NCBI GenBank assembly: GCA_002304935.1
Contig: DBPS01000009.1
Location: forward strand, 18,283-82,282
Direction of reading: 5' to 3'
DNA: 64,000 nt
DNA from: Candidatus Humimicrobium oleiphilum
Lineage (GTDB): Bacteria > Actinomycetota > Humimicrobiia > Humimicrobiales > Humimicrobiaceae
A model generated the notes under the pieces. The model did not search any database, was not told where the DNA came from, and saw only the letters and a list, made by a program, of their open reading frames with translations. Position numbers and translations under genes: made by a program. The first letter of the stretch is position 1. Every line of letters begins with the position of its first letter. Shown in pieces: positions 45,251 through 53,842 of this stretch.

Positions 45251-46618
45251 ATGGAAGACAAAACAAAAAAATATATATTACCGGAAAATGAAATACCTTC
45301 AAAATGGTACAACATTAATCCTGATCTGCCAAAGCCTATGGCTCCTCCGTGCAATCCCCAGACCGGAAAACCACTGACTCCTGAAGAACTGGAAGTAATA
45401 TTTCCAAGAAGCATAATAGAGCAGGAAATAAGCATGCAGAATTATATTGATATACCTCCCGAGCTGATTGACATTTACAGAATGTGGAGGCCTACTCCTC
45501 TCGTTAGGGCTGAAAGACTTGAACAAATGCTTGATACTCCAGCAAAAATATTTTTTAAGAATGAATCAGTAAGTCCGGCTGGGAGCCATAAACCTAATAC
45601 TGCTGTTGCACAGGCTTATTACAATAAAAAAGACGGTACTGGCAGGCTTACCACTGAGACTGGTGCAGGCCAGTGGGGCTGTGCACTTAGTTTTGCAGGA
45701 GCACTTATAGGGATACCCGTAACTGTTTATATGGTAAAAGTAAGTTATGAACAGAAACCTTACAGAAAAATGATGATGCATGCATATGGCGGAAAAGTCC
45801 ATCCGTCACCATCAAAACTGACAGATGCGGGAAGAGCAATGCTTGCTCAGGACCCGGATTGTCCCGGAAGCCTCGGTCTTGCAATAAGTGAAGCTGTGGA
45901 AGAAGCAGTAAAAAGCGGAGGTGAAGCAAAATACAGCCTGGGAAGTGTGTTAAATCATGTTATCCTGCACCAGACAATAGTAGGCCTTGAAACCAAGAAT
46001 CAGTTTGAGAAAATGGGGATTACCCCGGATATTCTTATCGGCTGTGTCGGAGGAGGAAGCAATTTCGGTGGTTTTGTTTTCCCGTTTATTCCTGAAAAAA
46101 TTAAAGGCAAAAATATCAGGATGATAGCAGTGGAACCTGCATCCTGTCCGACCCTTACAAAAGGAGAATTCACTTTTGATTACGGTGATACTGCCAAGAT
46201 GGCTCCAATAGTCCAGATGTATACTCTCGGGCATGATTTTATGCCTCCATCAATTCATGCAGGCGGTCTAAGATATCATGGGATGGCCCCTCAGGTCAGC
46301 ATGCTTTATCATGAAGGACTGATTGAAGCAGTAGCATATCCCCAGAATCCATGTTTTGAAGCAGCAATGATGTTCGCAAAAGCAGAAGGAATAATCCCGG
46401 CACCAGAATCAAGCCACGCTATAAAGTGCGCTATAGATGAAGCATTAAAATGCAGAAAGACAGGAGAGAAAAAAGTGATCGCCTTTAATCTCAGCGGTCA
46501 TGGGCATTTTGATATGACCGCATATGAAAAGTATATGGAAGGCAAGCTTACTGATTATGAATATCCTAAGGAATTAATAAAGGAATCACTTAAAAAGCTT
46601 CCCAAAGTAGATATTTAA
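45251..46618 (+). CDS. trpB: Tryptophan synthase beta chain, TrpB2 type
   Basis: PLP enzyme joining indole and serine to make tryptophan. The 455-residue protein is of the longer TrpB2 class, with an N-terminal extension including [33 protein letters not shown] lies near residue 79, the PLP lysine is in [13 protein letters not shown] near 116, ETGAGQWG near 138 and [14 protein letters not shown] near 262. No trpA is adjacent, so it may work alone on free indole. Expression is governed by a Trp T-box. The start has AAGGAAAG. Confidence 0.95.
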   Translation: MEDKTKKYILPENEIPSKWYNINPDLPKPMAPPCNPQTGKPLTPEELEVIFPRSIIEQEISMQNYIDIPPELIDIYRMWRPTPLVRAERLEQMLDTPAKIFFKNESVSPAGSHKPNTAVAQAYYNKKDGTGRLTTETGAGQWGCALSFAGALIGIPVTVYMVKVSYEQKPYRKMMMHAYGGKVHPSPSKLTDAGRAMLAQDPDCPGSLGLAISEAVEEAVKSGGEAKYSLGSVLNHVILHQTIVGLETKNQFEKMGITPDILIGCVGGGSNFGGFVFPFIPEKIKGKNIRMIAVEPASCPTLTKGEFTFDYGDTAKMAPIVQMYTLGHDFMPPSIHAGGLRYHGMAPQVSMLYHEGLIEAVAYPQNPCFEAAMMFAKAEGIIPAPESSHAIKCAIDEALKCRKTGEKKVIAFNLSGHGHFDMTAYEKYMEGKLTDYEYPKELIKESLKKLPKVDI

Positions 46619-46671
46619 TATCTTACCCGGATATTTCTTATTTTATGGGTAAAAATAATAAAAATATTTTG

Positions 46672-46704
46672 AATGGAGCAGATTTGAATCTGCTCCATTT
46701 TTTT
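46672..46704 (+). terminator. Rho-independent terminator after trpB2
   Basis: AATGGAGCAGA and TCTGCTCCATT form an 11-bp stem with a six-base loop, followed by seven T in a row. It lies 54 bases after the trpB stop and is the clearest intrinsic terminator in the window. Confidence 0.9.
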
Positions 46705-46767
46705 GTAGAATATCCTTTTGATTTGTTACAAATATCATATAATATTTAAGAAAGTCTAAGGAAAAAT

Positions 46768-47523
46768 ATGTTAAAAGATGCCTCTTTTATTTTTGCGATT
46801 TTACTTGAAATAGGAGTCCCGATTATAATTGCTTCTTTTCTGGCAAAAAGATTCAGGGTCTCATGGAAAATATTCTTTATAGGACTTATACTTTTCCTAA
46901 TTTCACTCATAAGGATTCCATTGAACAGTATTGTTTCGGAATTCTTAAGATTTAATTTCATGGGTGAAAAGCTTCTAATTCTTTCCATATTATTTCCCTC
47001 TTTTACTGCAGCTCTTTTCGAGGAAGGTTTCAGAACTCTTGGAATCGGGCTGATTGTGAGACAAAAAAACTTTTACAAGGGTCTTATGTATGGAATAGGC
47101 CATGGAGGCGGAGGCGAGTCAATGATTTTTGTCGGTTTTTCGCTGCTTGCAAATTATGTGGCCTATAAATTACTGGGAACCCTCCCCATGCTTGCCCCCC
47201 TTAAGGAAAGTTTCGATTCAATGATATGGTATATGCCTCTTATAGGAGCGGGAGAAAGAATGATGACCATAGTAATCCAGCTGGCATTCTCTGTGCTTGT
47301 CATGGCAGCGTTTCTCAGGAAAAAATATTATCTGATTTTTATTGCTTTCCTGATGCATCTGGCAATAGATTTCTTTACAGTATATGTGGCTTCAAAGACA
47401 TCGATTTTATGGTCAGAACTTACCGTACTTTTTTTTGCTGCTATCTCTGTATTAATAATAATGTTCTTTTATCGTGATTATAAAAAATATGAGAAAAGTG
47501 ATACTGGAAGCGGAGCAGCATAA
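46768..47523 (+). CDS. YhfC-family membrane protein, putative intramembrane protease
   Basis: A 251-residue protein with about seven membrane helices. It carries FEEGFRTLGIGL near residue 89 (paired acidic residues), GIGHGGGGESMIFVG near 109 and MHLAIDF near 194, the Glu/His pattern of YhfC-type intramembrane metalloproteases related to the CPBP/PrsW group. Its substrate is unknown. TATAAT at 46738-46743 with TTTTGA 16 bases upstream suggests its own promoter immediately after the trpB terminator. Confidence 0.75.
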   Translation: MLKDASFIFAILLEIGVPIIIASFLAKRFRVSWKIFFIGLILFLISLIRIPLNSIVSEFLRFNFMGEKLLILSILFPSFTAALFEEGFRTLGIGLIVRQKNFYKGLMYGIGHGGGGESMIFVGFSLLANYVAYKLLGTLPMLAPLKESFDSMIWYMPLIGAGERMMTIVIQLAFSVLVMAAFLRKKYYLIFIAFLMHLAIDFFTVYVASKTSILWSELTVLFFAAISVLIIMFFYRDYKKYEKSDTGSGAA

Positions 47524-47576
47524 GAAATTTTATGGAACCAAAGCCAGTCCGGCCACCAGACGGAAAAAGTGAATTC

Positions 47577-47625
47577 AGCCTGGTCAGTAAAACGAGACAG
47601 TAAAAAAGTAAAGCCAGGCTGTAAA
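47577..47625. repeat. 8-bp inverted repeat between YhfC gene and hcp
   Basis: CAGCCTGG and CCAGGCTG form perfect arms separated by about 30 bases in the 172-base convergent gap. It could act as a weak bidirectional hairpin. Its left arm belongs to a 12-base string, GCCTGGTCAGTA, that also occurs directly before the mobile element at 44281. Confidence 0.35.
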
Positions 47626-47695
47626 ACTTTTATATTTCCACGTTATTTTTAGTCATCCGGCAATATCAGCAAATAATTTTTTAAATAATCTCTCC

Positions 47696-49261
47696 TCATC
47701 CCAGTATTTTTTTAAGATCCTCTCCAGGAGTGCTTATAGGAGAAATATTAAATTTTTCTACCAGCACATTTAAAACATTGGAAGACACAAATGCCGGCAA
47801 TGTCGGACCCAGATAGATATTTCTGATTCCGAGAGAAAGAAGCGTAAGCAATATACATACCGCTTTCTGTTCATACCATGAAAGTACAAGTGCCAGTGGT
47901 AGTTCATTGACTCCGCAATTAAATGCATCTGCAAGTGCCAGAGCAACTTTAATTGCAGAATATGCATCATTGCACTGACCCATATCCATTATTCTTGGAA
48001 GACCCCCGATCTCACCTATATTCAAATCATTAAATCTGAACTTGCCGCAGGCAAGGGTAAGAATAACCGTATCTTTCGGTGTCATGCTTACAAAATCAGT
48101 ATAGTAATTTCTGCCAGGTTTTGCCCCGTCACATCCGCCTACAAGGAAAAAGTGTTTTATTGCTCCTGCTTTTACAGCTTCAATGACTTTGTCGGCAACT
48201 CCGAGAACAGTATTCCGAGCAAATCCGGTCATCAGCTCAGAACCACCGTTTATTCCTGTGAAATGCATATCTTTATCCCAGCCTCCAAGCTCAAGCGCTT
48301 TTTTTATTACAGGAGAAAAATCTTTAATTCCGTTTTTACCTTCAGGGATGTGTTTCATTTCAGGAAATCCCACTACTGATGTGGTAAACACCCTGTCAGC
48401 ATAGCTGGACCTGGGCGGCATAAGGCAATTTGTCGTAAATAGTACCGGTGCAGGAATATCAGCAAATTCTTTCTGCTGATTCTGCCAAGCAGTTCCGAAA
48501 TTTCCCCTAAGATGGGAATATTTTTTTAATTCAGGATAACCATGAGCTGGTAGCATTTCACCATGCGTATATATATTTATCCCTTTGCCTTCTGTCTGTT
48601 CAAGAAGCTGCTTCAGATCCAGAAGATCATGTCCTGTTATAACTATAAAAGGCCCCTTTTCAACATTTGTTGTGACTTTTGCAGGAACAGGATGTCCGTA
48701 TGCAGAGGTATTTGCTTCATCAAGAAGAGCCATGCACTTAAGATTTGCCTGTCCGAACTCCATAATAATATCCAGCCATTGTTCAATGCTATGCTCTTCG
48801 GCCATGGCTTTAAGACCTTTGTAAAACCAACCGTTGATTTCATCATCACTTTTACCCAGAACATAAGCATGCCACGCATATGCTGCCATTCCCCGCATGC
48901 CAAACAAAAGCGTTGACCTAAGAGAAACAATGTCTGTATCTCCGCTCCAAAGTGATTCTGCATTAAAATCATTGCTACCTTTTAATCTGATTATTTCCTT
49001 TTGAACCTGTGAATTTAATACTTCGATACGGTTATAGTCAAAATTGACATTTGTTATTGTTGCAAAAAGACTTTGCATTACAAGTTCATCAGCTTCTCTG
49101 CCCGGACTTTTACCATCCGAAGCTATGGCAAGATTTACTAGAGAAGCAGTCAGCTTATCCTGATTATTGGCTACATCTGGTTTTTTCCCGCACACACCGG
49201 TTTTTATGCATCCTTTGCCACCGGCAGTCTGCTCACACTGAAAACAAAACATTTCATTCAT
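47696..49261 (-). CDS. hcp: Hydroxylamine reductase (hybrid cluster protein)
   Basis: Hybrid-cluster enzyme of anaerobes, reducing hydroxylamine or nitric oxide and protecting from nitrosative stress. The 521-residue protein has the N-terminal 4Fe-4S ligands Cys6, Cys9, Cys18 and Cys24 in the spacing of the short class III form. It also shows CLMPPRSSYADRVFTT, VGGCDGAKPGRNYY, ACGKFRFN and SWYEQKAVCILLTLLSLG, which hold hybrid-cluster and active-site residues. AGGAGGG lies just before ATG. No HcpR- or NsrR-like operator was recognised upstream. Confidence 0.96.
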   Translation of the reverse strand: MNEMFCFQCEQTAGGKGCIKTGVCGKKPDVANNQDKLTASLVNLAIASDGKSPGREADELVMQSLFATITNVNFDYNRIEVLNSQVQKEIIRLKGSNDFNAESLWSGDTDIVSLRSTLLFGMRGMAAYAWHAYVLGKSDDEINGWFYKGLKAMAEEHSIEQWLDIIMEFGQANLKCMALLDEANTSAYGHPVPAKVTTNVEKGPFIVITGHDLLDLKQLLEQTEGKGINIYTHGEMLPAHGYPELKKYSHLRGNFGTAWQNQQKEFADIPAPVLFTTNCLMPPRSSYADRVFTTSVVGFPEMKHIPEGKNGIKDFSPVIKKALELGGWDKDMHFTGINGGSELMTGFARNTVLGVADKVIEAVKAGAIKHFFLVGGCDGAKPGRNYYTDFVSMTPKDTVILTLACGKFRFNDLNIGEIGGLPRIMDMGQCNDAYSAIKVALALADAFNCGVNELPLALVLSWYEQKAVCILLTLLSLGIRNIYLGPTLPAFVSSNVLNVLVEKFNISPISTPGEDLKKILG

Positions 49262-49388
49262 ATTCCCTCCTATTTCTTTATTAGAAAATAAATAACTTGT
49301 TATTAATAATTAAAAAATAAATTATAAATACCTGGTTTCATCATTTGTTATTGTGGTTTTTATATAATATTTGATAACCCGGTATTAA

Positions 49389-50150
49389 TCAAAAGCTTTT
49401 TTGAGCGTATATTTTAATGCTTGATGCATAATCTTCCCGGCTGTTAAAAGGATATCTGACTTCATCTATAATTTTAATATTTATAAAGCCAGCTCTTTTT
49501 ATGGAGTCCAGATAATCTTCTTTTAATATTGCACCAGATATACAGCTGACATAGGCAGCAATGTCATTCTTTATATAATCCGGAAGTTCTCTTATAAGAA
49601 CTATATCTGATACCATCATCCTGCCTCCTGGTTTTAATACCCTGAAAGCTTCTTTAAATACCCTGTCTTTATCAGGGGACAGATTAATAACGCAGTTAGA
49701 AATGACAACGTCTATTTTATTATCAGCACATGGAATATTTTCAATTTCTCCCAACCTGAATTCTACATTCGAAAAATTTCCTTTAACTGCATTTTCTCTT
49801 GCTTTTTCCAGCATGTCGCTGGTCATATCGACACCTATGACTTTTCCATCCGGTCCTACCCTTTCTGCCGCCAGAAAACAGTCAAATCCTGCACCGCTGC
49901 CAAGGTCAAGAACAATTTCACCTTCTTTAAGAGACGCAATTGCAACAGGATTACCGCAACCGAGACCGAGATTTGAACCTTCAGGGACTTTTTCCAAATC
50001 TTCATCAGAGTATCCCATTTCAAGGCTTATTTCTCTTTCTATTCCCCTCTGTCCGCAGCAGTTGCTAAAAGAAGATGAGCAGCATGAGTTTTCTTTTGCA
50101 ATTTTGGAGTAGCCTTCCCTTACAATTTTTTTTATATCTCTTTCTTCCAT
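49389..50150 (-). CDS. arsM: Arsenite S-adenosylmethionine methyltransferase
   Basis: Methylates trivalent arsenic with SAM to less toxic or volatile products. The 253-residue protein has the SAM site VLDLGSGAGFDCF near residue 80 and the three As(III)-binding cysteines in conserved surroundings: LGLGCGNP (Cys65), ISNCVINLSPDK (near 150) and VSCISGAI (near 206). An extra Cys-rich N-terminus (CCSSSFSNCC near 23-32) may add metal binding. It is second in a minus-strand pair after the Cys-rich protein gene. Confidence 0.93.
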   Translation of the reverse strand: MEERDIKKIVREGYSKIAKENSCCSSSFSNCCGQRGIEREISLEMGYSDEDLEKVPEGSNLGLGCGNPVAIASLKEGEIVLDLGSGAGFDCFLAAERVGPDGKVIGVDMTSDMLEKARENAVKGNFSNVEFRLGEIENIPCADNKIDVVISNCVINLSPDKDRVFKEAFRVLKPGGRMMVSDIVLIRELPDYIKNDIAAYVSCISGAILKEDYLDSIKRAGFINIKIIDEVRYPFNSREDYASSIKIYAQKSF

Positions 50151-50163
50151 TTAAATCCCTTGC

Positions 50164-50508
50164 TTATTCTATATTTAATTTTTTAATCTCATTATATAAT
50201 GCAGCACCTTTTATATCCCCGTAAAATACAAGCTCTCCGTTGAGGCGTGTCAGTGGTAAAGGATATCCGATATCTATTGCCTTTTTAACATTACCATACT
50301 GTTCCAGATCATTATTTTCTATATCGATAAAACTTAATTCTGTAATATCTTTTACATCACTGCCATTTATAAATACTTCCATTTTCCCGTAAAGCTCATC
50401 TGTCCTTATGGAAGGGCAGCCACAGCCGCCGCAGCTGCAGCTACAGGCTCCGCTGCCGGCATTCTGTTCCGGGATTCCGAAAACTTCGACTTTTGCTTTT
50501 TTAACCAT
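50164..50508 (-). CDS. Cys-rich small protein, possible arsenic-binding thioredoxin-like protein
   Basis: A 114-residue protein with a striking cluster ACSCSCGGCGCP (five Cys at 22, 24, 26, 29 and 31). The rest (MEVFINGSDVKDITELSFIDIE through LVFYGDIKGAALYNEIKKL) suggests an alpha/beta thioredoxin-like fold. It is not ArsD, whose cysteine arrangement differs. Its place at the operator-controlled start of the arsM transcript suggests a metallochaperone or redox role for As(III), but I know no family for it. An AGGCAGG site precedes ATG. Confidence 0.6.
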   Translation of the reverse strand: MVKKAKVEVFGIPEQNAGSGACSCSCGGCGCPSIRTDELYGKMEVFINGSDVKDITELSFIDIENNDLEQYGNVKKAIDIGYPLPLTRLNGELVFYGDIKGAALYNEIKKLNIE

Positions 50509-50563
50509 GTTTTATAACCTGCCTTTCAAAAATAAAATCATTATATATAGATATATTTATATG

Positions 50564-50629
50564 TATCGATATGTTATCTGATAAAAAATTAAATTGTCAA
50601 GTAATTTGATTTGAATTAACATATCGATA
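50564..50629. promoter_or_regulatory. Symmetric divergent promoter with paired ArsR-type operators
   Basis: Thirteen-base inverted copies TATCGATATGTTA (50564-50576) and TAACATATCGATA (50617-50629) flank a back-to-back promoter. Plus strand: TTGTCA (50594-50599), 17 bases, TAACAT (50617-50622). Minus strand: TTGACA (complement 50595-50600), 18 bases, TAACAT (complement 50571-50576). The -35 hexamers overlap, and each -10 lies in an operator arm, so one repressor could silence both directions. Confidence 0.65.
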
Positions 50630-50742
50630 AAAATAAATATGCCTTAATAGTTTTTAAATTAAAAAACCAGTTGTTTATTTTGGAAAAATATAAAAATTGT
50701 AAGGCATATATATGAATATTGATTAAGGAAGAAATATTTTAA

Positions 50743-51126
50743 GTGGTTATGTTAAAAGAAATAGTAAAAATTAACAGGGCATTGTCTGATATTACAAGAT
50801 TAAGGATAATGGCGCTTCTTTATAAGAAGAAGAAATTATGTGTATGTGAAATAAAAGAGGTAATAGGCTTGTCCCAGCCAACGGTTTCAAGCCATTTGAA
50901 AATACTTGAAAGCGGACGTCTGATAAAAGGATTCAGGGAAGGCAAGTGGATGAATTATGAAATTAACGAAAGTCTTGAAGAGAAAAAAAGAAAATATATA
51001 AAACTTATAATTTCTTTACTTAAAGATGACAGCCAGACAGCTGCTGACGAAGAAAAAGCAAAAAAAGCGGACAGATTCTGCCTTTGCAGGCAGCCTGGCA
51101 GAATTAAGAGAAATATTTCTTGTTAA
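50743..51126 (+). CDS. arsR: ArsR-family arsenic-responsive repressor
   Basis: A 127-residue winged-helix repressor. The As(III) sensor motif KLCVCEI (Cys33, Cys35 from GTG at 50743) lies at the start of the DNA-binding region, followed by the recognition helix segment GLSQPTVSSHLKILE and REGKWMNYEI of the wing. Three further Cys lie at the end (FCLCRQP and the terminal Cys), possibly additional metal ligands. GTG at 50743 or ATG at 50749 may be used. It lies next to the divergent operators and probably controls both directions. Confidence 0.9.
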   Translation: MVMLKEIVKINRALSDITRLRIMALLYKKKKLCVCEIKEVIGLSQPTVSSHLKILESGRLIKGFREGKWMNYEINESLEEKKRKYIKLIISLLKDDSQTAADEEKAKKADRFCLCRQPGRIKRNISC

Positions 51127-51232
51127 AAATTATTCTTAACCAGAAAAGTACATAGAATTATTAACATAAATTTATCAAGCGCGGACAATATCCTTCCCGA
51201 TATCAAAAAAATATTCTGAACAGGAGACTGAA

Positions 51233-51718
51233 ATGATTGAAAAAGTTGTTGAATTTATGATTTCTTATTTTGAAAAAGACAGAAAAATGATAAATCATAC
51301 TTTAAAAGTATATGGATTTGCGCGGACTATAGGCAAACTGGAAAAGCTTCCTGAAGAAAATCAGCTGACGCTTGAACTTGCATCCATACTTCATGATATA
51401 GGTATTAAAGTATCGCGTGAAAAATATAATTCCTCAGATGCAAAGTATCAGGAAAAAGAGGGGCCTGCAATAGTCAGAAGCATACTGGAACCTCTTGGAT
51501 TTAATGAAGACATTATAGAGAGAGTGTCTTTTATAGTAGGAAGCCATCATAGCTATGACAAAATAGATGATGCTGATTTCCGTATAGTAGTGGAAGCGGA
51601 TTTTCTTGTAAATCTTGATGAGGGTTTTGTTCCCATGAGTGAATTTGACTTTGTCAGAGAAAACTATTTTAAAACAGAATCTTCGGCTAAAATGCTTGAT
51701 TCCATGTATAAAGAATAA
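51233..51718 (+). CDS. HD-domain protein
   Basis: A 161-residue HD-superfamily hydrolase-like protein. Metal-binding positions are present: NHTLKVYGFA (His23), SILHDIGIK (His-Asp near 60), VGSHHSYD near residue 104 and VVEADFLVN (Asp) near 122. Members of this superfamily hydrolyse nucleotides or cyclic nucleotides. It stands between two arsR genes inside the arsenic island; whether it is linked to arsenic signalling or simply lies there is unknown. ATG follows CAGGAG. Confidence 0.75.
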   Translation: MIEKVVEFMISYFEKDRKMINHTLKVYGFARTIGKLEKLPEENQLTLELASILHDIGIKVSREKYNSSDAKYQEKEGPAIVRSILEPLGFNEDIIERVSFIVGSHHSYDKIDDADFRIVVEADFLVNLDEGFVPMSEFDFVRENYFKTESSAKMLDSMYKE

Positions 51719-51733
51719 AAATAGGTAATTTTA

Positions 51734-51763
51734 TTGACAGAAATTGTTAAAAATAAATATAAT
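51734..51763 (+). promoter_or_regulatory. Consensus promoter of the second arsR
   Basis: Perfect TTGACA (51734-51739) and perfect TATAAT (51758-51763), 18 bases apart, the closest match to consensus in the window. It would drive the second arsR and probably the downstream efflux genes. Confidence 0.75.
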
Positions 51764-51798
51764 ATAGATAATTTTCTATATCATAGATAAATATCTAT
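51763..51798. promoter_or_regulatory. Tandem palindromic ArsR-type operators
   Basis: Two AT-rich palindromes begin at the -10 element: TATAGA-6-TCTATA (51763-51780) and ATAGATA-AA-TATCTAT (51783-51798). The position over the start of transcription fits repression by the ArsR encoded just downstream. The sequence differs from the TATCGATA-type operators of the first arsR. Confidence 0.6.
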
Positions 51799-51832
51799 AT
51801 TATTAATATGATTTTTTATCAAGGTGATTCCT

Positions 51833-52096
51833 GTGCAAAAAAAATATCATGATTTTGTCCAGATGTTTAAAGGTATGGCTGATGAGACCAGGCTAAAGAT
51901 ATTGGACATGCTTTCCTCGGAAGAGTTATGTGCATGCAAAATACTGGAAGCATTTGAAATAACCCAGCCAACACTTTCCTATCATATGAAAATACTGACT
52001 GACTGCGGTCTTGTAAATGCCAGAAGGGAAGGGGCATGGATGAAATACACTTTAAATGATGGAAACTTTAAAAAATTAAAAGAATATTTCAAATAG
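51833..52096 (+). CDS. arsR: Second ArsR-family arsenic-responsive repressor
   Basis: An 87-residue winged-helix repressor. The sensor motif ELCACKI places Cys33 and Cys35 in the usual metal-binding helix; the recognition helix is ITQPTLSYHMKIL, and REGAWMKYTL forms the wing. GTG at 51833 is preferred over GTG at 51824 because AAGGTGAT at 51821-51828 then serves as the ribosome site. It is preceded by its own consensus promoter and operators, so it probably regulates itself and the downstream efflux genes separately from the first ArsR. Confidence 0.9.
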   Translation: MQKKYHDFVQMFKGMADETRLKILDMLSSEELCACKILEAFEITQPTLSYHMKILTDCGLVNARREGAWMKYTLNDGNFKKLKEYFK

Positions 52097-52162
52097 TTGA
52101 AGCAGGGACAAAAAAGATAAAGGAAAATTAATTAGTTTTTTTTAATGAACAGGAGATAGGTT

Positions 52163-53179
52163 TTGAATATTTTTGTTTCGGTTTTTTCATGGCTTAATGA
52201 TCAGCTATTAAAAATGGAATGGCTTTACAGGCTAATTCAGCTGTTAGTTGAAAAGGTTTTCAGGCTGGATATATCTTCACGCATCGGGGGAAGCCTGCAT
52301 TTTTTTATATATGATACAATTAAGATTTTTATACTCCTGTCTATTCTTATTTTCGGAATTTCCATAGTACAGAGCTTCTTTCCACCAGAGAGATCCAGAA
52401 AAATACTTGGAAGATTTAAAGGAATAGGGGCAAATACGATAGCAGCGCTTCTTGGAACTGTAACTCCTTTCTGTTCATGTTCGTCAATACCTCTGTTTAT
52501 AGGTTTTGTAGGAGCAGGTCTTCCCATCGGAGTTACTTTTTCTTTTCTGATATCTTCACCTCTAGTTGATCTTGCATCAGTACTTCTTCTTGCAAGTATT
52601 TTTAACTGGAAAATAGCAATTGCATACGTTATTGTCGGTGTCGTGCTTGCTGTAGTCGGCGGAAGCATAATGAGTAAATTAAAACTGGAAAGATATGTAG
52701 AGCCTTTTGTATTGGAAAACAGACTTGCACAGGCTGATACCCCGGAATTTTCAAGAAAGGACCGCCTTCTTTTTGCAAAAAGCCAGGTCACTTCAATTAT
52801 AAAGAGAGTATGGCTTTATATACTGATAGGGGTAGGTATCGGGGCGCTGATACATAACTGGATTCCTGAAAATATAATCGCTGCTGTTCTCGGAAAGGAA
52901 AATATGTTTTCAGTCATTATAGCTACAGTTATCGGCGTTCCCATGTATGCAGATATATTCGGGACTCTTCCTGTTGCAGAAGCTCTTGCAGGAAAAGGTG
53001 TGGGAATAGGGACTGTGCTTGCTTTTATGATGGCAGTTACTGCACTTTCGCTGCCTTCAATGATAATGCTAAAAAAAGTAGTTAAACTGAAACTACTTGT
53101 TATTTTTGCAGTTATTGTAATTATAGGCATTGTTTTGATAGGTTATTTATTTAATGCAATTGGATTTTTATTTTTATAG
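52163..53179 (+). CDS. arsP: Permease of the ArsP/YraQ (DUF318) family
   Basis: A 338-residue membrane permease. The family signature TPFCSCSSIPLFIGFVGAG lies near residue 112, followed by FSFLISSPLVDLAS; the second half has GVPMYADIFGTLPVAEAL near 255. About eight to ten helices are predicted. ArsP members export trivalent organoarsenicals such as methylarsenite, which fits with arsM in the same island. Other DUF318 members have unknown substrates, so the symbol is probable, not proven. It starts with TTG after AGGAGATAGG. Confidence 0.8.
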   Translation: MNIFVSVFSWLNDQLLKMEWLYRLIQLLVEKVFRLDISSRIGGSLHFFIYDTIKIFILLSILIFGISIVQSFFPPERSRKILGRFKGIGANTIAALLGTVTPFCSCSSIPLFIGFVGAGLPIGVTFSFLISSPLVDLASVLLLASIFNWKIAIAYVIVGVVLAVVGGSIMSKLKLERYVEPFVLENRLAQADTPEFSRKDRLLFAKSQVTSIIKRVWLYILIGVGIGALIHNWIPENIIAAVLGKENMFSVIIATVIGVPMYADIFGTLPVAEALAGKGVGIGTVLAFMMAVTALSLPSMIMLKKVVKLKLLVIFAVIVIIGIVLIGYLFNAIGFLFL

Positions 53180-53233
53180 GCTTTGAATATTTAAACAACT
53201 ATATAGATGACAGCAGGATAAGGTGTAAACGCG

Positions 53234-53842
53234 ATGGATGAAAATAATATTAACAACAATGAAGAAAACAAGATTGGGGAGAGCGGGCATCCGATTATTA
53301 ATAAGAATACGGCAAATGATAAAAACAGGAAAAAAGCTCTCTTGGTGAAGATATTTGTTCCTGTGCTGATAGTCTTCATTATTGCAGGCATTTATTTTCT
53401 TAAAAATTATCCGAAAAAACCACCGGCTGAACCTATTCTTCCTGAGTATGCTCTTGATGCTACCTATGATTTCAATCTTGAAGAAATATTATCTCTCGGA
53501 CTTCCGGTTATGATAGACTTCGGTGCGGATTCATGTCAGCCCTGCAGGCAGATGGCACCGGTTCTGGTAGAACTGAATGAGGAACTGCAGGGAAAGGCAG
53601 TCATAAAATTTGTTGACGTCTGGAAAAATCCGAACATTGCCAGTGAAATTCCTTTAAGAGTGATACCTACGCAATTCTTTTTTTATCCTGACGGTTCACC
53701 ATATGTGCCTTCAGATGTACTGAGCAGTAATCTGATAACCTATCAGCATAAAGAAACCGGCATGCACTTTTTTACAGCTCATGAAGGCGGCATGGATAAA
53801 AATTCTATTTTAAAAATACTTGAAGATATGGGAATGAAATGA
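53234..53842 (+). CDS. Membrane-anchored thioredoxin-like protein
   Basis: A 202-residue protein with an N-terminal polar stretch (MDENNINNNEENK), one membrane helix (VKIFVPVLIVFIIAGIYFL, about 37-56) and an outward-facing thioredoxin domain. The active site is DSCQPCRQMAP near residue 98 (CxxC), with the cis-Pro region VIPTQFFFYPDG near 141. Its stop overlaps the ccdA start by four bases, so CcdA probably keeps it reduced. In the arsenic island it may reduce arsenate or protein thiols, an inference from location. Confidence 0.87.
   Translation: MDENNINNNEENKIGESGHPIINKNTANDKNRKKALLVKIFVPVLIVFIIAGIYFLKNYPKKPPAEPILPEYALDATYDFNLEEILSLGLPVMIDFGADSCQPCRQMAPVLVELNEELQGKAVIKFVDVWKNPNIASEIPLRVIPTQFFFYPDGSPYVPSDVLSSNLITYQHKETGMHFFTAHEGGMDKNSILKILEDMGMK

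Noticed and set aside
45114..45377. 87-codon plus-strand open frame before trpB
   Set aside because: It lies across the T-box leader end and the trpB start in another frame, has no fitting ribosome site and no recognisable product.
49261..49388. HcpR or NsrR operator upstream of hcp
   Set aside because: Only a weak AATAAC-AA-GTTATT symmetry is seen, which does not resemble either known site.
49965..49985. tRNA T-arm-like string GATTTGAACC
   Set aside because: It lies inside the arsM coding region and has no accompanying cloverleaf stems.
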